Shown in pieces: positions 42,600-54,993 of a DNA stretch of 64,000 nt. Under the pieces are notes generated by a model that was given only the letters and a program-made list of their open reading frames with translations, ran no database searches and was not told the origin of the DNA. The translations under genes were made by a program, and so were the position numbers. Every line of letters begins with the position of its first letter. The first letter of the stretch is position 1. This DNA is from Anas platyrhynchos (Eukaryota > Chordata > Aves > Anseriformes > Anatidae), in assembly GCF_047663525.1 (NCBI RefSeq), contig NC_092587.1, forward strand, positions 44,104,501-44,168,500, read 5' to 3'.

Positions 42600-42980
42600 C
42601 CTAATTTCTGCCTGACCTCACAGAACCGCTTCTAGAGCGGGAGCTGCCGGGGCGGGAGGTGGGCAGCGTTGCCACCTGTCCTCCCCGCAGCCCGAGCGCG
42701 GCGGCTCTGCCGGTCGCTGCCCCGACCCGCGCCGGGGGACCTGGAGCCGCAGCCCGGGCGGAGTGGAGCCGAGCTCCCCGCGGCTGTGGGGCTCAGCCTC
42801 TGGCCTCTTCTGATTGGCTAATGGGGGGAGCCGCGGCCGCTGATTGGTCGTCTGGGAGAATTCGAAAAGCCCGCGCTGCTGCCGGCATACGGAGCGCAGC
42901 CGGCGCCAGCTCCATGAGCTTGTCCCCGGGAAGCTCATCCTCCGAAAGCCTCCGTCCCGCCTCCAGCCTGTATTCTTTTC
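42600..42980. promoter_or_regulatory. Orphan CpG-rich island downstream of H1
   Basis: Strongly GC-rich, with inverted CCAAT boxes at 42813-42817 and 42843-42847 and TTCGAAAAGCCCGCGCTGC at 42861-42879. In the minus direction the order motif, CCAAT, CCAAT matches the upstream part of the H3 promoter at 60539-60626, but no TATA box or H3 gene follows. It may be a decayed H3 promoter or an unannotated promoter. Confidence 0.45.
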
Positions 42981-43397
42981 CTGGTCTGCAGAGCTAAATG
43001 CTCTCTCAAAAATAAAGAAAATAAATAACCCCGGAATAATCATAAAACTACTACGCAAATATGATAATGGCTTTTTTATATACCTCCCCCCCGCCAAGAG
43101 GATGTGCTAATAAAAGTTTTAGGACACCTGTTAATTTCTATTTGTGATCGACTGGTGTGCTTCATTAAATGGAAATCACTTAACTGTACTGCTTGCATTC
43201 ATTGGAAAAAGATTTATTCTGACATGATGTCAACATTTTTAATAGCTTAAAGGTAAAAGATATTGACCAATGATTCCAGAAATTAATCTTCTTAATTAGT
43301 GCAAACTCTTTTTGGATGTACAAAAGCAGTATTTCTTCGCTTTGCTTGTCTATTAAGTTACTTTTCAAGTCTATTAAACAGTGTGACATGCTGTGTT

Positions 43398-43439
43398 AAA
43401 GCTCTTTCAGGGAAAACGTGGGTGGCTCTTAAAAGAGCC
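43398..43439 (-). terminator. H2B histone 3' processing signal
   Basis: Minus-strand GGCTCTTTTAAGAGCC (43424-43439, loop TTTA) 34 nt after the stop, then CTGAAAGAGCTTT (43398-43410). Confidence 0.94.
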
Positions 43440-43473
43440 TTTGGGTTAAAAATAGGACCTTCTACAGATCGCT

Positions 43474-44575
<1,102 letters not shown>

Positions 44576-44625
44576 GTTCAATCAACGGAACTGCTCAGAT
44601 TTTTTTAAAGTACATATAACCCAAA

Positions 44626-44664
44626 GGCTCTTTTCAGAGCCACCCATGTAGTCAGAAAAGAGTT
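44626..44664 (+). terminator. H2A histone 3' processing signal
   Basis: GGCTCTTTTCAGAGCC at 44626-44641 (loop TTTC), 50 nt after the stop. The downstream element GAAAAGAGTTG (44654-44664) has T in place of C in the usual GAGCTG core. Confidence 0.92.
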
Positions 44665-45951
44665 GGGTTGCTTTCTTTGTGATAGTGCTTTTGGTGTCAA
44701 GTGTTTCTTTCATGCTGCCTTTGTTTTCACATTTAAATCTATGTTCTGTAACAGTGTCTTGAAATTTTAGGTTCCTACATAAGACCTGAGATACTTCAAT
44801 TATGAATCATCCTTTTCAACAAAGAAAAGCTGAATATAAACACAGTTTTATACTAGATGCTTTTTTTTTCTTGTAAGTGCTTGTTTTATTCAATTTGTTC
44901 AACTTTATTGACCCTCTAAATGGCATGTTATGGTCTTATGCTGTGAAATGAAGGGGGGCAAGAGGTAGCTAAAAGGTGGGAAAAACACCATGGTACATAA
45001 GAAAATAAGTGAATGACCTGACTCCACATAACTACAGCTAACAATGAGTAAAGGTTTCCTTAGGAGGTCTGTGGTCTTTTAAAAAAGTTTTAACTGTGGC
45101 TGTACTTTGTTATATAGGTATTGAATTGGGAATGCCTTAGGGGATATAGCTTATTTTGATCTGGACCCTCAACTAGTCAGACTCAGGCATTAAATCACCA
45201 ACTGTAGCATCTTTTCATTCAGAAGAAACCAGCACTGATACGTTCCTGTTTTAAGCAGGATTTTCAGATGTGAAAGTCTTTTTAAGTTACCTAACAGTGC
45301 ATTGCTATTCCTCTGTTACATCAGTTAACAGCGGGCAGCATTACGTGAATAAATCCTGTACTTCTCTGGCACAGATGTCACCCAAGAACACAGTGCTAAA
45401 GCACTTTGGATTCTCTGTTGTGGGTTATTAGAAAGTGGTGGGTTCCTCTTGTGAGGGTGTTCCCAGAAGCTGCCTGTGAGTGCAGTGAGGCCATTGCTCT
45501 CACCTGTGCAATGGGTCTGTCCCCTCGATCCCCTGAGGAGGAGGAGCAGAGCTGCAGAGGAAGAAAAATACCACCTATAGCAAGGCAAACGCCCCCCACA
45601 CACACCCCAGCTGTAGCAGAAATGCTCTTTAGGGAGGGCTCTCATATCTGAAGTAGGATATTGGGGATAATTGGTGCAGAGAGACAGAATGGAAGTGAGG
45701 CAGAAAAGTGGTCTGACATGGTAGCAGTATCTGTGCTTAATGGTTGTGTTCCGCAATGATATAAAAATGTGTTCTAACATGCAAATTTATTTTATGTTGA
45801 GTCTCCAGAACAGAGTTCTTTGTGTGTTTGTGTGTTTTGAGGATTGGAATAGCTGGATCAAAGCATTGCAATGCCATAAAAAGCACAGGGGTTGGAGGCA
45901 TCTGTACCCAGGTGTGGAATCAGATCACGAACAAGATCTTGGACATTGCAA

Positions 45952-46215
45952 TCAGTTGGAACCATGGGAGAGGACCCCTGCCCTTTGCTGCATGCAGGGA
46001 TACATCCAGCATGGCTTACAGAATTCTTTTTGTCTGACCAGCAATTCACTATTTTTCTCTACAATCTCATTCAAAGCACTGTCTATTTCTCTCAAATCTC
46101 TTCTCAAATCTGTAATTTTATCCTCTGTAATACTTATGTCCACTTCTAAGCATTCCCTATTTTTGTCCTTAGTTACTAGTGGTTGTACTGGTTGTGATTC
46201 CAGTGCTGCCAACAC
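45952..46215 (-). other. Unassigned open frame with heptad-like pattern
   Basis: 87 codons. The middle part reads ITEDKITDLRRDLREIDSAL then NEIVEKNSELLV, with hydrophobic residues at spacings that suggest an amphipathic helix or coiled coil. I do not recognise the family. It may be an exon of an unknown gene, a fragment of an old element, or chance. No histone-type promoter or stem-loop is near. Confidence 0.3.
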
Positions 46216-46257
46216 ACTGAGGCTCCAAAGCTATGCATCCTGGAAGTCAGATAATTC

Positions 46258-46305
46258 TGAGGTAAAATGAGTTATCACGTAAGAGTGATAACTCATTTTA
46301 CCTCA
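46258..46305. repeat. Perfect 21-bp inverted repeat, 6-nt loop
   Basis: 46258-46278 is the exact reverse complement of 46285-46305, with GTAAGA between. The ten bases ATAACTCATT in the right arm recur directly after it. Such fold-backs arise by template switching in replication; a functional RNA hairpin is possible but unsupported. Confidence 0.95.
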
Positions 46306-46693
46306 TAACTCATTCTGGCCAGCCTTCAGTAGTTAAAGACCAGTGGCTTTCAGGCAAATTATGCTGGATAAAGAAAAAGAAGAGGAAAAAAAAATAATTC
46401 CCTCAAACAATGTAGGTTAATTAGATTCATCAGTAACTCTGTAATGCCAGTCTATATATCAAGCCTTAGAATTGCGTAGTTTAAAAGCAAAATTAAAGAT
46501 TTGTGCATAATTTTTCACCTTTATTTTCAACGTTAAGAATAGAGGCATGCTAAAAAACAAAAATAAAAATCCCACATCTCTTTAATTTGCATTATTCCAG
46601 TTGTAATAGATACAGACACAGACATAAATTGCCACTTAAGCTTTCAAGAAAATCAAGGGTAATTTTGAAGTCATATATAGTTCACTTGTGCTG

Positions 46694-46722
46694 ATTTTTA
46701 TTTATTTATTTATTTATTTTTT
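46694..46722. repeat. (TTTA)n microsatellite
   Basis: About seven TTTA units followed by T. Confidence 0.9.
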
Positions 46723-48059
46723 ACTTAGGATGATGTTTGATCCACGTAACACTTAATGTCCCCAAGCCACAGTAAAAGGAACTTTATTAGAAACTACTGA
46801 GCAACAATTTTCATTCTGCCTCAAGTGTTTTTTGTATAAGAAAAGCTGCTGGTCCATGACAGAGCTGGGAATATAACTAAGAGAAACACATGGGAAACAC
46901 CTGTCTGTGGTCACTACAGACAAGGCAGCTACCTAGGAAGTATGATATCAAAGTATTTTAAATATGCTCCACACCTTGGGGAAAGTGGGTTGCATTAATC
47001 AATCTGTAGGCTACTGGTCTCAGCCTCTGCAACAACTGTTCTGCCGGAACACTTCGGAAGGCTATTTTTCTGGTGTTTCAGTGCTTAGACTGCTGGAGGA
47101 GAAAATGACACAAGGATACTCACCCTGCACTAGGAGTTGTGAAGAAATTATAACTCTAAAAGAAGAAAATATTTCCTGTAATTCTTTTATGATTTGTTAA
47201 GTATTCTGGTGGTGGTTTTAAATGTTTTGAAACTCCACTGCTTCAGGAAACATGTCTAGACACAGAACTTTAGGTATAAAGAACAAAGCAGACACCATGC
47301 AGCCAAATGGTAATTGTTGGTACCAGCTTGGCAGGTCCCCCACTGGCATGCCTTCCAGCTGCTTTGTGAATAACTTGAGTTCTTTCTGTTCAGTCACAAG
47401 GCAACAAAATGAAAGCTGCTTCTACCAATTCAGGTTGTATGCATTTGGTAGGTAATTCTTCCATTTTCATTTCAGTTCAAACTTATTGTAAATAAATTCA
47501 GATTGTAGTACTACTTATAATCATAGAAAAGACTTGTGCTTTCTTGGATACCTGTAAATTAAAAATTGAAAATCTCTATCATATTGTCCCTCTAATTTAA
47601 TATATTCTGCCAAGAAATACAATGGAGATGTGGCCCACATGACGTAAATTATGTTCAGAAATTAAATTATATAAACATCTGTACAAATTTAAAAGGAATT
47701 CACTTAAAATGAGGTAGAGAAGTTGGATGTGCACAACATGCTAATTGTATAAGCAAAGGGCAAGTGTCACTATCATAGGTTTTATTTAGTGTAAAATAAC
47801 ATTTAAAAATACATTTTAATATGTAGGCTCTTAAATCTTGACTAATTCATCTACTTTTGAATATAGCCTGACATATTCTCAGAAGCATATGTGACAAGTC
47901 CATTAGCAGAGATGTGAAGCAACAAACTTTTTGGCCATGTCAGTTGAAGGAAATATATTTGGTTGTCGTTTTTCTTTTTTTTTTTTTTTTTTTTCCAGTG
48001 GTCATTCAGACACGCTCTGGTAATGTTTATAACGTTCTTTCGTTTGTAGTCTCCAGCCA

Positions 48060-48461
48060 CGCATTAGCGAGCAATTCCCCATTCCGGGGGCAACTTGGGG
48101 GATGGCGGGGAGGAGGAAAGGAGATGGGGGTAGAGACGAGGGCCCTCCTGCGGGACCGAGTAGCCGATTTGCGCCGTAGGAGGCTCAGGGTCGCGCGTTT
48201 CCCACCCGAGCCCCCTAACGAGCGTCGCAGAGCGCCTCGCTCCCCGATCCCCTCGCACCGAGCAGCGGATGCGGGCACGGAAGCGCCGAACGCTCGCGGC
48301 CCGAACTGCGGGGCTGAGCGGACGAGGGGAGCGGCTGCCAGGAGCGGAGCCCCCGAGAAGGCGAACAAGGCGCGGAACGGCCGCGCTCGCACCGAACAAA
48401 GGAAACGAGGCCGCGGAAATAGACCCCGCTGGGCCCCCAGCGAGCGGAAGCGGGAACGGGC
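48060..48461. other. GC-rich unique flank of palindrome 2
   Basis: CpG-rich DNA immediately outside the left arm, with no counterpart on the right side. No promoter set or gene recognised. Confidence 0.5.
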
Positions 48462-48767
48462 GGCGGGGCGGGGCGGCAGCGCCGCGCAGGGCCCGGGATT
48501 GGCCGGATTTTGCCGCAGACCCCCGGGCAGGGCCGGGCCGCGCCGGGGAGCCCCGGGGCTGCTGCGGACACGACCCCGCGCGGGGGCACGGCCGGGACCG
48601 GGAGGGACCGAGCCCGGCGGGAGCCCGAGCGGGGGCAGCGCGCGGGGAGCTCCGAGCGCGGGGAGCGCCGGGCGGGAGCCCCCGAGCGGGCGAGGCCGCG
48701 GCTGAGGGCGAGGCCCGGGGCGGGCGGAAAGCGGCCGAACGCCCGGCTCGGCTGCCGGCCCGCGGGA

Positions 48768-48820
48768 GGGGAGCGGAGCAGAGGGGAGGGGAGGGGAAGG
48801 GAAGGGAGAGAAGGGGAGCC
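48768..48820 (+). promoter_or_regulatory. Polypurine G-run tract upstream of H4
   Basis: Almost pure purine on the + strand, with repeated AGGGG and AAGGG units at about 48780-48809, 130-180 bp upstream of the H4 ATG. It could adopt G-quadruplex or triplex structure. The mirror copy at 51006-51058 is polypyrimidine on the + strand. Confidence 0.55.
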
Positions 48821-48867
48821 GGGGCGGAGCCTGCGGGGCTGCTCCGCCCCCTCGGCGCCCGCCGCAG

Positions 48868-49263
<396 letters not shown>

Positions 49264-49298
49264 GCTCCCTTCTCAGACCGTACACTGTTAAACACAAA

Positions 49299-49340
49299 GG
49301 CTCTTTTCAGAGCCACCCACAAAACTCACCACGAGAGCTG
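49299..49340 (+). terminator. H4 histone 3' processing signal, UUUC loop
   Basis: GGCTCTTTTCAGAGCC at 49299-49314, loop TTTC unlike the TTTA of the other H4 type, 35 nt after the stop. The purine element is reduced to CACGAGAGCTG (49330-49340). Confidence 0.92.
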
Positions 49341-49661
49341 TTAATTACTGCCTTCATTTAGGACAAGTCACTGTGCTTATAATGTTCAGAAAATTATAGT
49401 TATTTACAAGCATAAGTAATATGTTTATAAACAGTCCCAGAAAACATGTGCAGTTCAAATGTTATAGTGTGCACGATGTGCGCACTGAGTTCCACTATTA
49501 CATTTCGTTAGTAAAACGGCAGTACGTATTTCGCTACGTTTTTAAATTCTTGATTTAAAACTACTGACATCGCCGTAACGAGAAATCTTATTTGTACACA
49601 TCGTAAAAGGCATGATGGCAACAGATCGGAAGTGCCATTAACTACGTTCCTCTCTTTTGCA

Positions 49662-49716
49662 CCAATAGGAATGGAGTGATTACAATCCTCTAATTTGCAT
49701 AACGTCCTTATAAATA
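49662..49716 (+). promoter_or_regulatory. H2B promoter with octamer, unidirectional
   Basis: CCAAT at 49662-49666, octamer ATTTGCAT at 49693-49700 and TATAAATA at 49709-49716. No H2A lies on the other side, so this promoter serves a solitary H2B. Confidence 0.9.
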
Positions 49717-49779
49717 GGCGAGCAGGCGCCATTTTCGGTGTTGTTGAGGTCCGGTGAAGAGCTCGGAAAGAAAGTTTGA

Positions 49780-50163
<384 letters not shown>

Positions 50164-50184
50164 ATCAGTTTAATCTAACCCAAA

Positions 50185-50225
50185 GGCTCTTTTAAGAGCC
50201 CCCCAAAATTTCTTACAAAGAGCTG
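50185..50225 (+). terminator. H2B histone 3' processing signal
   Basis: GGCTCTTTTAAGAGCC at 50185-50200 (loop TTTA), only 21 nt after the stop, the shortest 3' spacing in the window; ACAAAGAGCTG at 50215-50225. Confidence 0.95.
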
Positions 50226-50319
50226 TAATTGCAAGTAAACTGAAAAGGATACCTTTGTTTCTTTTTCAGATTTCCCTCCCCCCCCCAAATTTCCTTGTAA
50301 ATGCTATGATTGAAAGAAA

Positions 50320-50350
50320 TTATGAACCTAGGTAGTTATGAACCTAGGTA
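50320..50350 (+). repeat. 15-bp tandem duplication
   Basis: TTATGAACCTAGGTA at 50320-50334 and again at 50336-50350, one base between. Confidence 0.93.
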
Positions 50351-50355
50351 TTACT

Positions 50356-50459
50356 ACATGTATCTTTAAATACTTAATGTATCTTTACATATAGATACAT
50401 ATATCTTTAAAGATACATATGTATATACGTATATACATGTATACATGTATCTTTAAATA
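50356..50459. repeat. AT-rich palindromic block flanked by 17-bp direct repeats
   Basis: ACATGTATCTTTAAATA at 50356-50372 and 50443-50459 enclose 70 bp of alternating TA and self-complementary motifs such as ATCTTTAAAGAT. It lies between the 3' ends of H2B and H4. Confidence 0.85.
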
Positions 50460-50486
50460 TGTAACTTCTACTTTTTAGTAATTAAC

Positions 50487-50527
50487 AGCTCTCGTGGTGA
50501 GTTTTGTGGGTGGCTCTGAAAAGAGCC
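50487..50527 (-). terminator. H4 histone 3' processing signal, UUUC loop
   Basis: Minus-strand GGCTCTTTTCAGAGCC (50512-50527), 35 nt after the stop, followed by the same reduced CACGAGAGCTG as in the mirror copy. Confidence 0.92.
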
Positions 50528-50562
50528 TTTGTGTTTAACAGTGTACGGTCTGAGAAGGGAGC

Positions 50563-50958
<396 letters not shown>

Positions 50959-52456
50959 CTGCGGCGGGCGCCGAGGGGGCGGAGCAGCCCCGCAGGCTCC
51001 GCCCCGGCTCCCCTTCTCTCCCTTCCCTTCCCCTCCCCTCCCCTCTGCTCCGCTCCCCTCCCGCGGGCCGGCAGCCGAGCCGGGCGTTCGGCCGCTTTCC
51101 GCCCGCCCCGGGCCTCGCCCTCAGCCGCGGCCTCGCCCGCTCGGGGGCTCCCGCCCGGCGCTCCCCGCGCTCGGAGCTCCCCGCGCGCTGCCCCCGCTCG
51201 GGCTCCCGCCGGGCTCGGTCCCTCCCGGTCCCGGCCGTGCCCCCGCGCGGGGTCGTGTCCGCAGCAGCCCCGGGGCTCCCCGGCGCGGCCCGGCCCTGCC
51301 CGGGGGTCTGCGGCAAAATCCGGCCAATCCCGGGCCCTGCGCGGCGCTGCCGCCCCGCCCCGCCCCCATCCCCCGCCCGCCTCCCCCGGTTCTGTTCTGT
51401 GTTGGGCGCCCCGGGCGATGTTTTCGAAACACACAAATCCGTGCCCGGCTGCTGGAGGCCTTTATCAGACAGACCGAAATAATCTCTGCCCTCCTTTCCC
51501 TATCCGACTTCCAGCTTCTTCCTGTCATTGAGTGCCGCGTTTGGTGGGACAGAACTGCTTAAGCCTCATGAAATAGCTTTTTCCTTTTAGAATGTTCCAT
51601 ATTAATATGTTCCATAATTTCCTTCACGTGGACGAGAACGCCTTAGATTTTTTCTCCAGTGCACATATGCACATACCCGTGCTTGCTCAGCCCTTTAATA
51701 TTTAAGGGAAAACAGAGTATTTATAATAGCCTTGCTCTAATCCTTGGTTTATCTCCTTGTTAAATATATGTTAATTAAAACAGTAAAGCAACTTATTTTT
51801 TCAATGGTTAACAACAGGACTCTGTTGAAATTTTACTTTTATGGGTTAGGGCAGATTTATACATTCTAGTACACTTTACTTCCTGACACAGAAAACATTC
51901 ATCTGATTTCCACTGAGATAACATTTGTGTGGGGAAAGGGAAGCATTTTGGGTGTAGCTGGGGTTTTCTTTTTTGTTTTTAGCAGCACAGACTTTCAAAA
52001 ATTTTTACTACAGCACTAGTAAATATTTTTGTGATTTAAAGAGCAATAATGAAATAGATATGTTTTCAAAAACTGTGAACAATAAAAAATGTTTTCTGTG
52101 TTTTTTGTTCTTGTGTCATCTATTTTTCCATATTATTGGCATTCAATCTTCATATTTTGAGACTTCTTTAATGATCACCGTTTAGTATTATTATTTGGAA
52201 AACGGGAAATGTTCAGTGGAAACCACAACACAATCCTGAACCTTTCTTATTTATTAATCATAATAGGCTCCACATTTCTGTGCTAACAAATTTATCTCTT
52301 TCTTTCCCATTCCCACTCCTCCTGCATTCCCAGAAAAGTTAACTCAGCACAGGTGCCAAAAGCAAAAAAGAAGACAAACATTCTCTCATTCTCTTTTACT
52401 TTTTCTAAACACAGAGACAAAAAACACTGTTGTGCTTTTGTTTCTGTTTGTTTTTT

Positions 52457-52480
52457 GTTGTTGTTGTTGTTGTTGTTTTT
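52457..52480. repeat. (TTG)n microsatellite
   Basis: About eight TTG units. Confidence 0.9.
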
Positions 52481-53099
52481 TATACCTTTGTTTTTAGCTT
52501 TTATTTCTTTTTCCATTTCTTGTTTCACCAGACAAAATGTGGATCAAGATTCTTCAGATGTCTTTTCTGAAATTGTGTAAATCTATTAATGTAATCAATG
52601 CTATCATTTAGATAAATGTCTAAGAATTGTGACTACAGCTTTCAGGGAAATGTCTTAAACCTTTTGAAATTCTTTTCTTGATAAAAGGTCCTGATGGCTT
52701 TCCAGCTTATTTGTCATTTTAGACACACAACCAGTCAGCTTTCTATTTGATTCCCATGTATAAAATGATGAATCTTAACATGAAGGGATAGATTCTTTCA
52801 CACATTGGAGTCAGCATCAGGTATGTAATGCACTGCATAAGCCTCTTATATTTACCAAGCAAAACCAACAGCAACTGAACAACCCATGTCAGAACACTCT
52901 ATGAAGATGTCTATAGGAGTGATGGACACATGAAACAATTATGGAAACTTATTCCAGGGAGGAGACAGGATGCAAAATGATCTCCTCTGCAATAACAAAC
53001 ACCTAGAGGAGCTCTATGAGGGTCTTGGGGAAGCTGGGTGAGGTCCACTTTACCTCTACTTTACCAGTTACTTTTAGTATCCATTAAATGTTATTTATA

Positions 53100-53236
53100 A
53101 TACACTTTAAAAGAACATAAGAAATAATAAAGAATATAAGAAAATAATATGAGAATAAATAATATAAAGAAGAATATAAGAAAGAGAGAAAGAAAAAGAA
53201 ATGAGAGAGAGAAAAAGAACAAAAGAGAAAGAAAAG
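53100..53236 (+). repeat. Purine-rich low-complexity tract
   Basis: GA/AAG-rich sequence with recurring AGAATATAAGA-like words and then GAGA and AAAG runs. Low complexity; no gene. Confidence 0.8.
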
Positions 53237-54967
53237 GTGTGCGTGTGTGTCTTTAGAATACAAAGTATCAGCAAATGTAAGTGCTGTAGGCCTCAAAATG
53301 CAATGTATTCTCAAATTTCTCTTTTGTGGCCTCCATGCCATTTTTTTTTCCAGGGTCATACAGCCTCAGAAATTTTGTAGCCTTAAGAACTTCCTATTTG
53401 TGCAAAGAATAAATATTCCAGAATATCTACATATATTACAGATATCTAAAAATGTATAATATGTGTCTCATGTCCTTACAGCATGTAATCAGTATTGACT
53501 ACTTCGCATTAAGCTGGCTGTTCATTTTATTTCTATGAAGGCTGCACTTGCTTTGCAGCTAGGACATCACAAACTACACTCGTCTTCCTAAATAACCAGT
53601 GAAACAGCAAGATCTGGCCTGACAGTAATGCAGGCTATTAAAAACATCAGTTGTTCCATGTGGAGTTGGGGTGGTACTTTATCTACTGAAATTTCTGTAC
53701 TGTATTGTCCTACATTGAGATTATCAAAGTACCCTCAGAGAATAAAACACTGATATCCCAATCATTTTCTTTGGTACCTGTATCATCAACTCTCTTAGAC
53801 TTTTCTCTCCCGAAACTGGAAGGGTCCAAATACAGGTAAATGAGCATCATTTATTTTCTGGAAATGTGGCTTTTCATTATAAACAGAACAAAAATTCTGT
53901 GTCCCTCTCAGAAGAACTGACGGATAGATAAAAACTCGCACAGTCAAGGAAAATAACATTTTAACAAGCAGCATATATTGATAAGGGGAAGGGAAAAAGA
54001 AAAAAAGCTTTCTTAAATGTTTCAGACACTACATAACTAACTCAAATTGTGGATAGCATTGTTCTTTATTCAGAAGTCCTCTAATCTTCATATGACAATG
54101 ATTTTAACACCAAGTTGGTTGACTTGAACAAAGTAACATGGCACAGGTACACTGTGGATCTTACCTTCTCACAGAGTATCAGTATTCTGAGTTCATTCTA
54201 AAAATGTTCATCACTCGGCTTATTGCATGTGTCTGAACTGCACTGAAAGGCTTGCATCTGATTAGTGACCCTTCCTGAAAGGCTGTTGCACTGACAAAAT
54301 CCTTCTCTATTCCATCACACTTCTTATACCATGTCTTACACTCTGCATCCCTGTGGTAGCACACCTTGGGAATACATTTTTTCTTTAAAATCTGAACACT
54401 GAAAATTCTCTCTCATGCCCTCTGGAACAATTACTTCCTTAGTAGCCTCACAGGTTGAAGCTAGTGCAGGCCAGAATTTTTAATAGCTTTGCTGGATCAG
54501 TGTGCTTGGGACAACATGCAAAAGTGGAGGTAGAGTGCGAAGATGTCTGTAACCATCTCAAATATTCATAATAGGGCAGGTATACAAAGAAGTGTCAGAA
54601 AGGTCTTTAGAGATGTAGAGTGATGGATCAGGATAAGTGTAAAGAAGCAGTTGAAAAGGATATAGAGCAGACTTGAACAGCTTTGTGAATATTTCGACTG
54701 TACCTCATCTCTACATGTGCATCAGTGTGTTTAGCACAGAGGACTTAGCACAGCACGGTACCATCATTGCTGACGTATAAACATGGGGTGATCAGGCCAA
54801 GACAGACACATTCTTAATACCCTCCAGTTCCATGATAGCAACTTTACACAGTTCGTGGGTGTACAAGTCTCCAAGACAATTCTGGAGCTGAAGCCATATG
54901 CTGTCACTGCAAAGTGATGGATAGTTCTACATCTGTTATTAATTTTTAAACAGTGTTATGAAAAGAG

Positions 54968-54993
54968 AAAAAAAAAAAAAAAAAAAAAAAAAA
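54968..54993 (+). repeat. Poly(A) tract, 26 nt
   Basis: Uninterrupted A run followed by GGAAGGAAAAG. No retrocopy recognised upstream. Confidence 0.85.

Larger units (their letters stand above)
44670..48050. other. AT-rich intergenic DNA
   Basis: No histone gene. Includes an unassigned open frame (45952-46215), a perfect short hairpin (46258-46305) and a TTTA repeat (46694-46722). A T run ends near 47996, after which GC content rises toward the second palindrome. Confidence 0.6.

Noticed and set aside
46258-46305. Helitron 3' end hairpin
   Set aside because: The stem is longer than usual and I see neither the CTRR terminus after it nor a TC start upstream.
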